The notes under the pieces: model-generated | What the model saw: only the letters and a program-made list of their open reading frames with translations | Told to the model about the DNA's origin: nothing | The model's database searches: none | Part shown: positions 51,450-59,315 of the stretch, piece by piece | How the letters are laid out: each line of letters starts with the position of its first letter | Position numbering within the stretch: the stretch's first letter is position 1 | Position numbers and translations under genes: made by a program | Source: an uncultured Sutterella sp. | GTDB lineage: Bacteria > Pseudomonadota > Gammaproteobacteria > Burkholderiales > Burkholderiaceae_F | DNA length: 59,315 nt | Direction of reading: 5' to 3' | NCBI GenBank assembly: GCA_937943605.1 | Contig: CALEAW010000019.1 | Location: 1-59,315, forward strand

Positions 51450-53261
51450 ATGTCAACGACAGTTCTACAAAACAAGCGATGCCAAACCTTTGAACAAAGT
51501 TTGCCGATTATTGCATCTGCACTTGGTAGCAAATGCGGAGTTCGGATTGAAATGGGCGGTCGAGTCGCGTCTACCAATGGACACACGATTTCCTTACCGT
51601 TTCTAGAGTTGGATCAGACTGAGCTTAGTGTTCAAGAAGTCCAAGATAAGGAACGAGAAATCCTCGGCATTCTTTGTCACGAGTGTGGCCATGTTCGATT
51701 TACGAACATGAAAGCTGGAGCATCAGAGGTTATTACCAACTTCGAACATGCCATCGACAACGCTTTAGAAGATGTGCGGATAGAAAAGGCGATGTGTACT
51801 GAATATCTCGGTGCTGAAGCGCTTTTCAAAGCTGCACATCTTCCTACGGTGAAGGATTTGGCTAATGATCTACGCCTCAAAGGTATGCAACTCATTCCTC
51901 TCTTTCTTCTTGCTCATGCCGAGCAAGAAACCTTAGGGAGGGATTGGTTGAATCCTTTAAATGTTCAGCTAAGAAAGCGGATGGAGCGTTCATTCGGCTC
52001 AAAGCTAACTCAGGCATTGGCGCAATTGGCCTTAACGGTCGATAAAGCCAATAGCACTGAAGACGTTCAAACCATTCGCAAGAAAGTGATGGTCTTGCTC
52101 AAGCAAGCTAGCCAATCGCAGGAACCTAGTTCGGATAACCAATCGCAACCGTATTCACCTTCAGGTCAAGCGTCACAAGGAACCAATCAAACACCGAGTG
52201 AGAACTTGTCTAGAGAAGGAGTAACAAGCCAGACGCAAGAGAGAAGTCAAGGGTTGAACACATGTTCAAGCAACACAGAAAGTTCTGACAAAACTGGCAA
52301 CAGTGAGTCAACAGGAACAGAGGTTGCCAACCCATTATCAGGCTTAGATGAACGACATCGTCAGAAAGTCGAAGCCCTCTTGCAAAACCTGGACGGGAAG
52401 ATTAGGAATCCCATGGATCTTTCTGAGGCATTCGCTCAAATTGGGAAAAAGAGCTCTGGGATCAGCGTCGTCCCCAGAAATCTCATTGATCTCGATGGCA
52501 GCGTTCGTCCAATACGAGGTAGCTCACGAGAAGGACTGCGTCGTTTGGAGCAAGCAAGAGCAGACTCCGTCGCACTTCGACACGCTCTCAGTGGATTAGT
52601 TCAATCCTCCGTCAGACAAGGCGTACGGATGTGCGATCGAGGACGCAAGCTTGACTCATCGAAATTGTCCCGATTGATTGTAGGGAATGCACATGTATTT
52701 CGCTCAAAGACAGAACGAAATATGCCCAACACCGCAGTTCATCTACTGCTCGATATGAGCGGAAGCATGGGTAATGAAGATGGAGATCTTGCTGTCCGTA
52801 CGGCATTGGGTCTGCTTTACGGTCTGCAGCAGATACGTGGCGTTAATCCCGCACTCACTGTTTTTCCTGGTGCGTCTTGTGGGAGATATACGTACGCAAC
52901 TTGTGCAGTGCTTAAACACGGAGAACGTATTGAACGCGTGCCTCCAGGTCAAATTGGTGCAATCGCCAGTACTGGTGCAACCCCAATGATCGAAGCATTG
53001 CACATGGCTAGCGTTGCACTACAACAAACCAAGGAAAACAAGAAGGTGGTGATTGTCGTCACAGACGGGCATATCAATGCCGATGCCTGTCAAGGCATCG
53101 TCACACATCTTCGTCAATCAGGCATTGGCGTTTACGGAATCCAATTAGGAGAAGTGAACTCCTTGGCCGGACTGATTCCGGACAGCGCTGTGATTGGCAA
53201 TCTAGCAGAGCTGAAGGGAATCCTCTTCGGTTTTGCCAAGCAATTCCTCTTAAATCGCTGA
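51450..53261 (+). CDS. CobT-like VWA-domain protein with HEXXH motif
   Basis: A 603-residue protein. Residues 77-81 read HECGH, an HEXXH zinc-protease-type motif, followed by NALEDVRIE about 25 residues on, which could supply a third ligand. Residues about 220-295 are a Ser/Gln/Asn-rich disordered linker. The C-terminal von Willebrand A domain has a complete MIDAS: DMSGS (435-439), ASTGATPM and VVTDGHIN. The layout resembles CobT, the partner of CobS-like AAA ATPases, and the module's first gene encodes such an ATPase. Together they probably remodel a macromolecular target during recombination or transfer. Protease activity is only suggested by the motif. Confidence 0.85.
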   Translation: MSTTVLQNKRCQTFEQSLPIIASALGSKCGVRIEMGGRVASTNGHTISLPFLELDQTELSVQEVQDKEREILGILCHECGHVRFTNMKAGASEVITNFEHAIDNALEDVRIEKAMCTEYLGAEALFKAAHLPTVKDLANDLRLKGMQLIPLFLLAHAEQETLGRDWLNPLNVQLRKRMERSFGSKLTQALAQLALTVDKANSTEDVQTIRKKVMVLLKQASQSQEPSSDNQSQPYSPSGQASQGTNQTPSENLSREGVTSQTQERSQGLNTCSSNTESSDKTGNSESTGTEVANPLSGLDERHRQKVEALLQNLDGKIRNPMDLSEAFAQIGKKSSGISVVPRNLIDLDGSVRPIRGSSREGLRRLEQARADSVALRHALSGLVQSSVRQGVRMCDRGRKLDSSKLSRLIVGNAHVFRSKTERNMPNTAVHLLLDMSGSMGNEDGDLAVRTALGLLYGLQQIRGVNPALTVFPGASCGRYTYATCAVLKHGERIERVPPGQIGAIASTGATPMIEALHMASVALQQTKENKKVVIVVTDGHINADACQGIVTHLRQSGIGVYGIQLGEVNSLAGLIPDSAVIGNLAELKGILFGFAKQFLLNR

Positions 53262-53288
53262 TTTTGCGCATTGAAGAGGTTCATCAAC

Positions 53289-53338
53289 CCCGACAGGGAA
53301 TTTTCTCCCTGTTGGGGAGGTGTCTCTGTCATTTTTTA
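53289..53338 (+). ncRNA. Leader 5: three-arm alternative hairpin with T-run
   Basis: CCCCGACAGGGA (53289-53300) pairs with TCCCTGTTGGGG (53307-53318), a 12-bp stem with one G-U. GACAGGGA (53293-53300) can instead pair with TCTCTGTC (53324-53331), followed by A and six T residues (53333-53338), again terminator-like. Confidence 0.7.
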
Positions 53339-53349
53339 AGGATCTTGTG

Positions 53350-54747
53350 ATGAACAATCGCAATTATCGTTATGACGTTCGATGCGTACATGCTTCAGCC
53401 AAAGGGCACTGGGATCTGATCTTTCAGAGCCTGGCTCCCGCTTTGCAAGAAGCAATGAAACGACCTGGAAAACACTGTCCATGCCCTGTACATGGTGGGA
53501 AAGATGCCTTCAGGCTTTTTCCCAACTATGCAGAAAATGGCGCATGTGTCTGTAATACCTGTGGTGGCAAACGAGATGGATTGGCAACGCTGTGTTGGGT
53601 GAATCACTGGGACTTCAAAACCGCTTTATCTAAAGTAGCAACAGTGCTCGGCATTCAACCGACAGGCAGAAAGCTCGTCGAACCAACTCACCATTCAGCG
53701 GCGTATGGTTGCTTTAGTAACCAGAAATTGCCTCTTGGACAAATCTATCAAGGAAAGCTTTTATCTATTCGGCAAGACTCTTATGAAGTGTGTCTAATGG
53801 ACGAGCATTCTCAAGAACGTGTGACGCTACATGAGGAGGATTTGCAAAGAGGAATGGGAATAGCAAAATGCCAAGTGGGAGATCGAGTACGCCTTCGTCT
53901 TGAAACCCGGCAAGAGGTTAAAGACGTAGTTAAGTACGAAGACTGCAACTGTCGTGGTGCTTTGCGACGAACGTTTCATCGGAATATTTGGTCCGTTCAA
54001 AAGCTTTCTTCTCTAGAGGAAGAGGTTAAAAAACAAACTGAACAATCACGAGAAAACCGTCGTCGGGCCGAAGCAATTGAAAAAAACTGGAATCTAACCT
54101 CAGCATTCAGCTGGAAAAATCCGGAGATGAAACCAATGGCTCTTTACCTTAGGTCACGAGCACTTTTGGTGAGGAACCCGGAATTGATTTCGGATGTTCA
54201 TTTCTACGGCAATGAATACTACGACAACTCACAGTGCTTCCCGGCAATGATTGCTGCAGTAAGGAATCTCAACGGAGGGCTTGTGACACTTCATAAGACC
54301 TACCTGAGTCCAGATGGGCATAAAGCAGATGTTTCAGCTCCTAAACGTTTGAGTCGTCTCCCTGATGACAGAACGATCAACGGGTGCACCATCCAATTGG
54401 GTAAACCTGATCAAGTATTAGCTGTAGCAGAAGGGCTGGAAACAGCTCTGTCGGTCGCTATAGCCACAGGTTTTCCTTGTTGGTCTTGTTTGAATGCCCA
54501 TGGTCTGCAGACAGTGGAAATTCCAGCTTGTGTGCGAACGGTCTTTATCTTTGCCGATAAAGATCGTAGTCAAACAGGGCAGAAAGCTGCCAAGACCTTG
54601 CAGAACCGGTTGGCTCAGCAAGGTGTGCTCGCCTGCATCGTCAGCGTGGAGGATGAGATTCCAGAAAGTGCTAAAGGCATTGATTGGAATGATATTCTCC
54701 GCGACAAGGGACCGACAGCTTTCCCTGTCATGCGTCCAGTTCATTGA
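53350..54747 (+). CDS. Zinc-finger/Toprim primase-like protein
   Basis: A 465-residue protein. An N-terminal zinc-binding domain (CPCPVHGG, then CVCNTCGGKRDG, residues about 38-75) matches DnaG/P4-type primase zinc ribbons. A middle region of about 100 residues has a short beta-rich segment, then helices. A C-terminal Toprim domain shows the catalytic Glu in AVAEGLETALSVA and the Asp pair in FIFADKDRSQ. This is the organisation of DUF7146/Toprim proteins on plasmids and phages, which act as primases or accessory nucleases. The ATG at 53350 follows AAGGATC. Leader 5 precedes it, so it belongs to the same regulated module. Confidence 0.85.
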   Translation: MNNRNYRYDVRCVHASAKGHWDLIFQSLAPALQEAMKRPGKHCPCPVHGGKDAFRLFPNYAENGACVCNTCGGKRDGLATLCWVNHWDFKTALSKVATVLGIQPTGRKLVEPTHHSAAYGCFSNQKLPLGQIYQGKLLSIRQDSYEVCLMDEHSQERVTLHEEDLQRGMGIAKCQVGDRVRLRLETRQEVKDVVKYEDCNCRGALRRTFHRNIWSVQKLSSLEEEVKKQTEQSRENRRRAEAIEKNWNLTSAFSWKNPEMKPMALYLRSRALLVRNPELISDVHFYGNEYYDNSQCFPAMIAAVRNLNGGLVTLHKTYLSPDGHKADVSAPKRLSRLPDDRTINGCTIQLGKPDQVLAVAEGLETALSVAIATGFPCWSCLNAHGLQTVEIPACVRTVFIFADKDRSQTGQKAAKTLQNRLAQQGVLACIVSVEDEIPESAKGIDWNDILRDKGPTAFPVMRPVH

Positions 54748-54764
54748 TAGTAGAAGGAGCGATC

Positions 54765-55046
54765 ATGAAGATCGAAAGCTTTCGACACAAAGGACTGAGA
54801 GCATTTGCAGAAACGGGCAGTTTGGCAGGTATTCTGCCTAGTCACGCTCATCGGCTGAAAGAGTGTCTGACTTTGTTGGACAATGCCAAGTCAATCGATG
54901 ACTTAACACGTGAAGTACATCCCATGACAAGAGGATCCGCTTTAAGTGGTCTGTGGGCGATGAAAGTCTCTGCACAATGGCGTTTAGTTTTTCGGATGTT
55001 GACCGAAAACTCATGCTCTGATATGGATTATCAGAATTATCATTAG
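54765..55046 (+). CDS. higB: HigB/RelE-type toxin without adjacent antitoxin
   Basis: A 93-residue protein of the HigB (plasmid maintenance killer) family: it starts MKIESFRHKGLRAFAETGS, then LPSHAHRLKECLTLLD, a conserved SALSGLWAMKVSAQWRLVFR core and a C-terminal MDYQNYH close to the family's YVDYH ending. HigB is a ribosome-dependent mRNA interferase. AAGGAG precedes the ATG, 17 nt after the primase-like gene. A strong terminator follows at once, and the usual downstream higA antitoxin is missing. The reading frame is intact, so either the toxin is inactive, is neutralised in trans, or is held down by its expression context. Confidence 0.9.
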   Translation: MKIESFRHKGLRAFAETGSLAGILPSHAHRLKECLTLLDNAKSIDDLTREVHPMTRGSALSGLWAMKVSAQWRLVFRMLTENSCSDMDYQNYH

Positions 55047-55051
55047 TAGAT

Positions 55052-55096
55052 AGTGCTTCTTGATTCACATAAGTGAAAAAAGAAGCACTTTTTTTT
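55052..55096 (+). terminator. Terminator after higB
   Basis: Perfect 10-bp stem AGTGCTTCTT (55052-55061) / AAGAAGCACT (55080-55089) followed by eight T residues. It closes the recombination module transcript. Confidence 0.9.
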
Positions 55097-55213
55097 CCAA
55101 TAAACTTTCTCCATTGCTCTTGCTTCTTAAGGCAAGATAGAATGATCAGATTACTATCTACAATAAGTGATGACTCCACTTCGTCATGGATACCTTGTAC
55201 GCCAGGAATAGTT

Positions 55214-58200
55214 ATGTCTGATCTGCTAAAAATCCAAGAGGTTAATTTCGAAACCGCTCTGATAGAGCACTTACAAGATTTAGGGTATGAAACTCTTCTA
55301 GGATCTGATATTGAACGACAAAGTGAGGATTACCGCGATGTGTTCATTGTTGAGCGATTGGAACATGCGCTACGTCGTATAAATCCTGGAATTACTCCTA
55401 AAGCAGTTACTCTTGTTATACAAAAAATCAGTGAAACTTCTGGTTTGTTCGAGCTAGTTGAACGTAATCAAGTGTTCTTGAAATTTCTTCAACAGGGGGT
55501 TCGTATCTCTTTCTTTGATGGTAAAGAGCAGCGCAACGAGCTCTACAAGCTAATCGATGTCGAACATCCTGAACGTAATGATTTTTTAGCCGTTAATCAG
55601 TGGACCATTCATGAGATTGAAACGAAACGCCCTGATTTGGTGATATTCCTCAATGGAATGCCACTCGTCGTTTTTGAGCTGAAGTCACCGAGCCGTGAAG
55701 AAACCGACACGTCAGATGCCTATCTTCAGATTCGTAACTATCTTCAGGCGATTCCCAGTTTCTTTGTACCAAACGTCTTTTGCGTTTTAAGTGATCTTGC
55801 TGACACTCGTGTCGGTACGATTACCTCACCTGAAACACGTTTTGTGCAATGGAAAAGTGCTGATGGATCGTATGACAAGACGAAGTGGGCAGATTACCGT
55901 GTCATGCTCGATGGCATGTGTAAGAAAGAACGTTTGCTTGACATTATCCAAAATTTCACCTGCTTTAATGTCGGCGATCCTACCTTTAAAATTCTTGCTG
56001 GATACCACCAGTATTTTGCTGTCAAGAAGGCTGTAGATCGTGCCCTTGAGGCAACCAAAACTAATGGCAAGATTGGTGTTTTCTGGCACACACAGGGAAG
56101 TGGAAAATCACTTTCAATGGTCTTCTTTGTCCACCTGCTGTTGCAATATTTGAAGACTGCTACGATCATCGTCATTACTGACCGCAACGACCTTGATAGT
56201 CAACTTTTTGGGCAATTCTCTCGTTGTAGTCAATTCTTGATGCAGGAGCCACAACAAGCTAATTCAAGAGCTGACCTGGTTAAACTTTTGCGCGGTAGAG
56301 AAACTCGCGGAATTTTCTTTACGACGATGCAAAAATTTACAGAGGCTGGTGAACCCTTCTCTGATCGTCACGACATCATTGTTATGGCTGACGAAGCACA
56401 TCGAAGTCAGTATGAAATCACTTTGCGGGAACGAAAGGATGGAAAGATATCGATGGGCTTAGCTGGTTTAGTACGCGAAGCCCTTCCCAATGCATCATTT
56501 ATTGGTTTCACTGGTACGCCAATTTCAAACTCAGACAAAAATACACAAGAAATTTTCGGTACGTATATTGACGTCTATGACATGACACAAGCTGTCGAGG
56601 ACGGAGCGACTTTACCTGTATATTACGAAAGTCGAGCTATGGCTTTAAAACTCGACGAGAATGTTTTGCAAGAGCTTGATCAGCTATTTGCCGTGGCTGA
56701 AGAAGAACATAATTCTGTAGCTATCACAAAAACGAAGCGCAATTTCGGTAGTCTAGATGCTGTATTAGGTACTCCAGAAACCATCCATTCTCTTTGTGGC
56801 GATATCATCCAACACTACGAAAATAATCGAGCCAAACTGTTAACTGGTAAGGCTATGATCGTAGCGTATAGCCGTAGTATTGCTATCAAAATGTACCACT
56901 GTATTCTGAGTATGCGTCCGGATTGGAAAGAGAAGATCGCAGTGGTTATGACAGGTAGTAATCAAGATCCTGAAGAATGGAAGTCCATTGTTGGAACTGA
57001 TCAAACACGTGCCGATACGGGTAAAAATTTCAAAGATGACAAACATCCTCTAAAAATTGTCATTGTTGTGGATATGTGGCTTACGGGCTTTGATCTTCCG
57101 TCACTAGCAACGATGTACATCTTTAAGCCAATGCATGGGCACAATCTCATGCAGGCTATTGCTCGAGTAAACCGTGTCTACAAAGGTAAGGAAGGTGGGC
57201 TGATCGTTGACTATATCGGCATCGGCAATGCTTTAAGAACTGCCATGGCTGACTACACTGTTCGAGATCGTGGCAACTTTGGCAACATGGATGTCGCAGA
57301 AACTGCTTATCCACAGTTCCTGAATTACTTGAGTGTTCTTAAAGATCTACTCAAGGATCATTATCCTTCACCAAACGAGCTCTCACAGTATTCATCCAAA
57401 CAAACCATGGACGCGATTCTAGAAAGTGCTGATTGGATCATGGATCCAGTTCGTGAGAAGCAAAGAGACGATTTCTCACGAGAAGCACTTTGCATGGATA
57501 AAGCAATGAGTCTTTGCAAGAGCCTTGTGAAGAAAGAAGAACAGTACCTTGCAGCTTTCTTCAGAGCTGTTCGTAGCATTGTTGTAAAACGTTTGGGACG
57601 AGGTAATGGTACTGCGCCAAAGATTTCTCTTGATGAGCTAAATCAACGAGTAGCATCGATTATGAGTGATAGCGTTCATAGTGAAGGCGTACTCAACCTC
57701 TTCGCTGAGAATGAAATTGAAATCTCTCTTTTTGATGAGGCCTTCTTGGAAGAAGTTCGACGGTTTAAGCACAAAAACCTGGCTGTAGATATGCTCAAAC
57801 GCCTTTTAGAAGGTCAGGTGAAGTCTTATCAAAAGAAAAGTGTTGTTAAGGCAGAACTCTTTTCTGAAATGCTCCAAAAGACGATCAACGGATACCTTAA
57901 TAGTCAAAAAACTAGCGCTGAAGTCATTGCAGAATTGATCGAAATGGCGAAAGAGATCATGAAAGAGCGAGACGAAGCGAAGGCAATGAATCTATCAGAT
58001 GAAGAAATGGCGTTCTATGATGCCATTACTCAGCCGAGAGCCGTTAAAGACTTTTATCAAAATGATGAATTAGTTGCCTTAACTCGAGAGCTAGTTGGTA
58101 CACTCCGTGCAAATCGCACGATTGACTGGCAAAGAAAAGAATCTGCTCGTGCCCAAATGCGTCGCATGATCAAACGACTTTTGAAACGTTACAAGTATCC

Positions 58201-58273
58201 GCCAGAAGAGGCTCCAGAAGCAACAGAAGTCATCATGAAGCAATGCGAACTTTGGACAGACAACGCACTTTAA
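55214..58273 (+). CDS. hsdR: Type I restriction endonuclease subunit R
   Basis: A 1019-residue restriction/translocase subunit. The N-terminal PD-(D/E)xK nuclease has D141 (RPDLVIF), E155 and K157 (VFELKSPS). The SF2 motor has Walker A TQGSGKSL (about 293-300), DEAH at 393-396 in MADEAHRSQ, GFTGTP (motif III) and QAIARVNRVYKG (motif VI). The helical C-terminus fits the DUF3387 region. With HsdM and HsdS it cuts unmethylated DNA after translocation. The ATG at 55214 follows AGGAA; upstream in-frame codons would read through the higB terminator. hsdM follows 12 nt later. Confidence 0.95.
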   Translation: MSDLLKIQEVNFETALIEHLQDLGYETLLGSDIERQSEDYRDVFIVERLEHALRRINPGITPKAVTLVIQKISETSGLFELVERNQVFLKFLQQGVRISFFDGKEQRNELYKLIDVEHPERNDFLAVNQWTIHEIETKRPDLVIFLNGMPLVVFELKSPSREETDTSDAYLQIRNYLQAIPSFFVPNVFCVLSDLADTRVGTITSPETRFVQWKSADGSYDKTKWADYRVMLDGMCKKERLLDIIQNFTCFNVGDPTFKILAGYHQYFAVKKAVDRALEATKTNGKIGVFWHTQGSGKSLSMVFFVHLLLQYLKTATIIVITDRNDLDSQLFGQFSRCSQFLMQEPQQANSRADLVKLLRGRETRGIFFTTMQKFTEAGEPFSDRHDIIVMADEAHRSQYEITLRERKDGKISMGLAGLVREALPNASFIGFTGTPISNSDKNTQEIFGTYIDVYDMTQAVEDGATLPVYYESRAMALKLDENVLQELDQLFAVAEEEHNSVAITKTKRNFGSLDAVLGTPETIHSLCGDIIQHYENNRAKLLTGKAMIVAYSRSIAIKMYHCILSMRPDWKEKIAVVMTGSNQDPEEWKSIVGTDQTRADTGKNFKDDKHPLKIVIVVDMWLTGFDLPSLATMYIFKPMHGHNLMQAIARVNRVYKGKEGGLIVDYIGIGNALRTAMADYTVRDRGNFGNMDVAETAYPQFLNYLSVLKDLLKDHYPSPNELSQYSSKQTMDAILESADWIMDPVREKQRDDFSREALCMDKAMSLCKSLVKKEEQYLAAFFRAVRSIVVKRLGRGNGTAPKISLDELNQRVASIMSDSVHSEGVLNLFAENEIEISLFDEAFLEEVRRFKHKNLAVDMLKRLLEGQVKSYQKKSVVKAELFSEMLQKTINGYLNSQKTSAEVIAELIEMAKEIMKERDEAKAMNLSDEEMAFYDAITQPRAVKDFYQNDELVALTRELVGTLRANRTIDWQRKESARAQMRRMIKRLLKRYKYPPEEAPEATEVIMKQCELWTDNAL

Positions 58274-58285
58274 TGGATTTGGAAA

Positions 58286-59212
58286 ATGGCACGCCCTAAA
58301 AAAAACGTAACCCAAGAAAACACAGCAACCATTGGTTTTGAAGAGCATTTGTGGACTGCTGCAGACAAATTGCGAGGCAATATGGATGCCTCTGAGTATA
58401 AGAGCGTCATTCTCGGTCTCATCTTTTTGAAGTATGTCTCTGACAAGTTCGATGAACGCTATAACGAGTTGGTGAATGAAGAAGAAGGCTTCGAAGAAGA
58501 TAAAGATGAATACATCAGTGAAAACATCTTTTGGGTTCCTGTAGAAGCTCGCTGGACCAAGATTGCAGAAGCAAGTGGAACTGAAAGCATTGGTTTGGCT
58601 ATTGACAAGGCTATGCGAGCAATTGAGGATGAGAACAAGAAACTCAAAGGTATTCTCCCCAAAAATTTTGCCCGACCTGAGCTAAATCAATTGCGTCTTG
58701 GTGAAATTGTCGATCTATTCAGCAACATTTCTATGGCTGAAAAAGGGGATACGCGAGACATTCTTGGACGTGCTTATGAATATTGTCTTTCTCACTTTGC
58801 CGCTAACGAAGGAAAAAATGCGGGGGAGTTCTATACACCTGCGTGTATCGTTAAAACACTTGTAGAAATCCTTGAGCCTACGAAAGGACGTGTATATGAC
58901 CCATGCTGCGGTTCTGGTGGCATGTTTGTCCAGTCAGCACGATTTGTTGAAAGCCATGCAGGGAATCTTCAAGACATTTCCGTTTATGGTCAGGAGTCTA
59001 ATCCTACGACTTGGAAAATGGCCACAATGAATCTCGCCATTCGTGGGATTGATGCAAATTTAGGTCCTAAGCCAGATGACACCTTCGCTAACGACCTCTT
59101 TACCACTCTGCGTTTTGACTACATCTTGGCGAATCCTCCTTTTAACGAAAAATCTCGGCTTCTTTCGGGTATAACTGCGCTAAAAGTTCAGCAAGTGTTT
59201 GAAATTCCATGA
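58286..59212 (+). pseudogene. hsdM: Type I methyltransferase subunit M, truncated by an insertion
   Basis: The frame encodes the HsdM N-terminal helical domain (residues about 15-145, beginning FEEHLWTAADKLRGNMDASE) and the first half of the N6-adenine methyltransferase domain: NAGEFYTP, SAM-binding motif I DPCCGSGGMF (205-214) and catalytic NPPFN (283-287). After about residue 290 (59,155) homology stops; the last 18 residues (RLLSGITALK...) are unlike HsdM and end at a stop codon. Intact HsdM has about 500 residues. The remaining two frames downstream also lack HsdM sequence, so this is an insertion rather than a frameshift. No hsdS is visible, so the system is probably inactive for modification. 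Confidence 0.85.
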
Positions 59213-59315
59213 AAAAAATTAATTTCAACATTTGCTTTTTTTGTTTGAAAAGGGTATAATTTATACCTGTGTAATTCTCTTAATTTTGTTGTTATGGCTT
59301 TCGATCGCGCAAGCG
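59156..59315. mobile_element. Left end of a foreign insertion in hsdM (partial)
   Basis: Sequence from about 59,156 is unrelated to hsdM. A clear -10 hexamer TATAAT (about 59,255-59,260, inside GGGTATAATTTATACC) precedes a possible ATG at 59294 (MAFDRAS...) running off the window. This layout fits an insertion sequence with its own promoter and transposase. The family cannot be named from what is visible. Confidence 0.5.

Larger units (their letters stand above)
35333..59315. mobile_element. Integrated mobile island (ICE/IME-like), right end outside the window
   Basis: From about 35.33 kb, composition becomes A+T-richer and gene content switches to AlpA-type regulator, resolvase, KfrA-like protein, MOBH relaxase, TraD, DUF4400 protein, Bet/Exo recombination genes, CobS/CobT-like pair, Toprim primase-like protein, HigB and type I restriction genes. 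This combination recalls SXT/R391- and PFGI-1-type integrative conjugative elements. No tyrosine or large serine integrase and no T4SS genes are seen, so those would have to lie beyond the right edge or be missing. The left boundary is placed by context; no att repeat can be proven without the other end. Confidence 0.8.

Noticed and set aside
55073..55213. N-terminal extension of hsdR reading back through the higB terminator
   Set aside because: No ribosome site; conserved HsdR sequence starts at the ATG at 55214, which has its own Shine-Dalgarno.
59140..59212. Frameshift as the cause of the hsdM break
   Set aside because: Neither alternative frame continues HsdM motifs after NPPFN, so an insertion explains the break better.

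Overview
The window looks like a gut-type betaproteobacterium of the Burkholderiales, most likely Sutterellaceae (Sutterella/Parasutterella/Turicimonas-like). This is inferred from gene content and order (aat and bpt next to pyrD, gmk-rpoZ-spoT, rph-rdgB-hemW, glnA-ntrB-ntrC) and a moderate G+C core. No 16S rRNA gene is present to confirm it.

Positions 1-35.3 kb are chromosomal core. In order: a minus-strand initiator tRNA; a fused aat-bpt gene with pyrD; thpR; a membrane Fe-S oxidoreductase with an IclR regulator; pbpG and hrpA (minus); yggX; rpiA (minus); a PAS sensor kinase with a FixJ/DctR-type regulator; folD-prlC; xthA; two unknown genes behind ntrB-ntrC and glnA (minus), where glnA has a readable sigma-54 promoter and NtrC box; hemW-rdgB-rph (minus); yicC; gmk-rpoZ-spoT; and an LtaS-like phosphoglycerol transferase. 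Most transcription units end in clear intrinsic terminators.

From about 35.33 kb to the end the window is an integrated mobile island, visibly more A+T-rich and with no housekeeping genes. Its left part holds an AlpA-like excisionase/regulator, a zinc-finger P-loop ATPase, a serine resolvase and a KfrA-like protein. A conjugation block follows: two unknown genes, a MOBH relaxase with HD domain (traI), coupling protein TraD and a DUF4400 membrane protein. No mating-pair (T4SS) genes lie in the window. The next block (47-54.7 kb) resembles the recombination module of SXT/R391-type elements: MoxR/CobS-like AAA ATPase, Bet, YqaJ exonuclease, DUF3150 protein, CobT-like VWA protein with an HEXXH motif, and a zinc-finger/Toprim primase-like protein. 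Then come an orphan HigB toxin and a type I restriction operon (hsdR, hsdM). hsdM is cut at about 59,155 by foreign sequence that continues past the window end.

The most unusual signal is a family of five leaders in front of five of the six genes of the recombination module. Each leader has a G-rich arm that can pair with either of two downstream arms: the adjacent hairpin partner, or a second copy of the complement about 15-40 nt further on. Primary sequences differ between leaders but the three-way complementarity is kept, and two leaders end in T-runs like intrinsic terminators. This suggests a shared cis-acting RNA switch coordinating the recombination genes. A fused Aat-Bpt transferase and an orphan HigB are further oddities.
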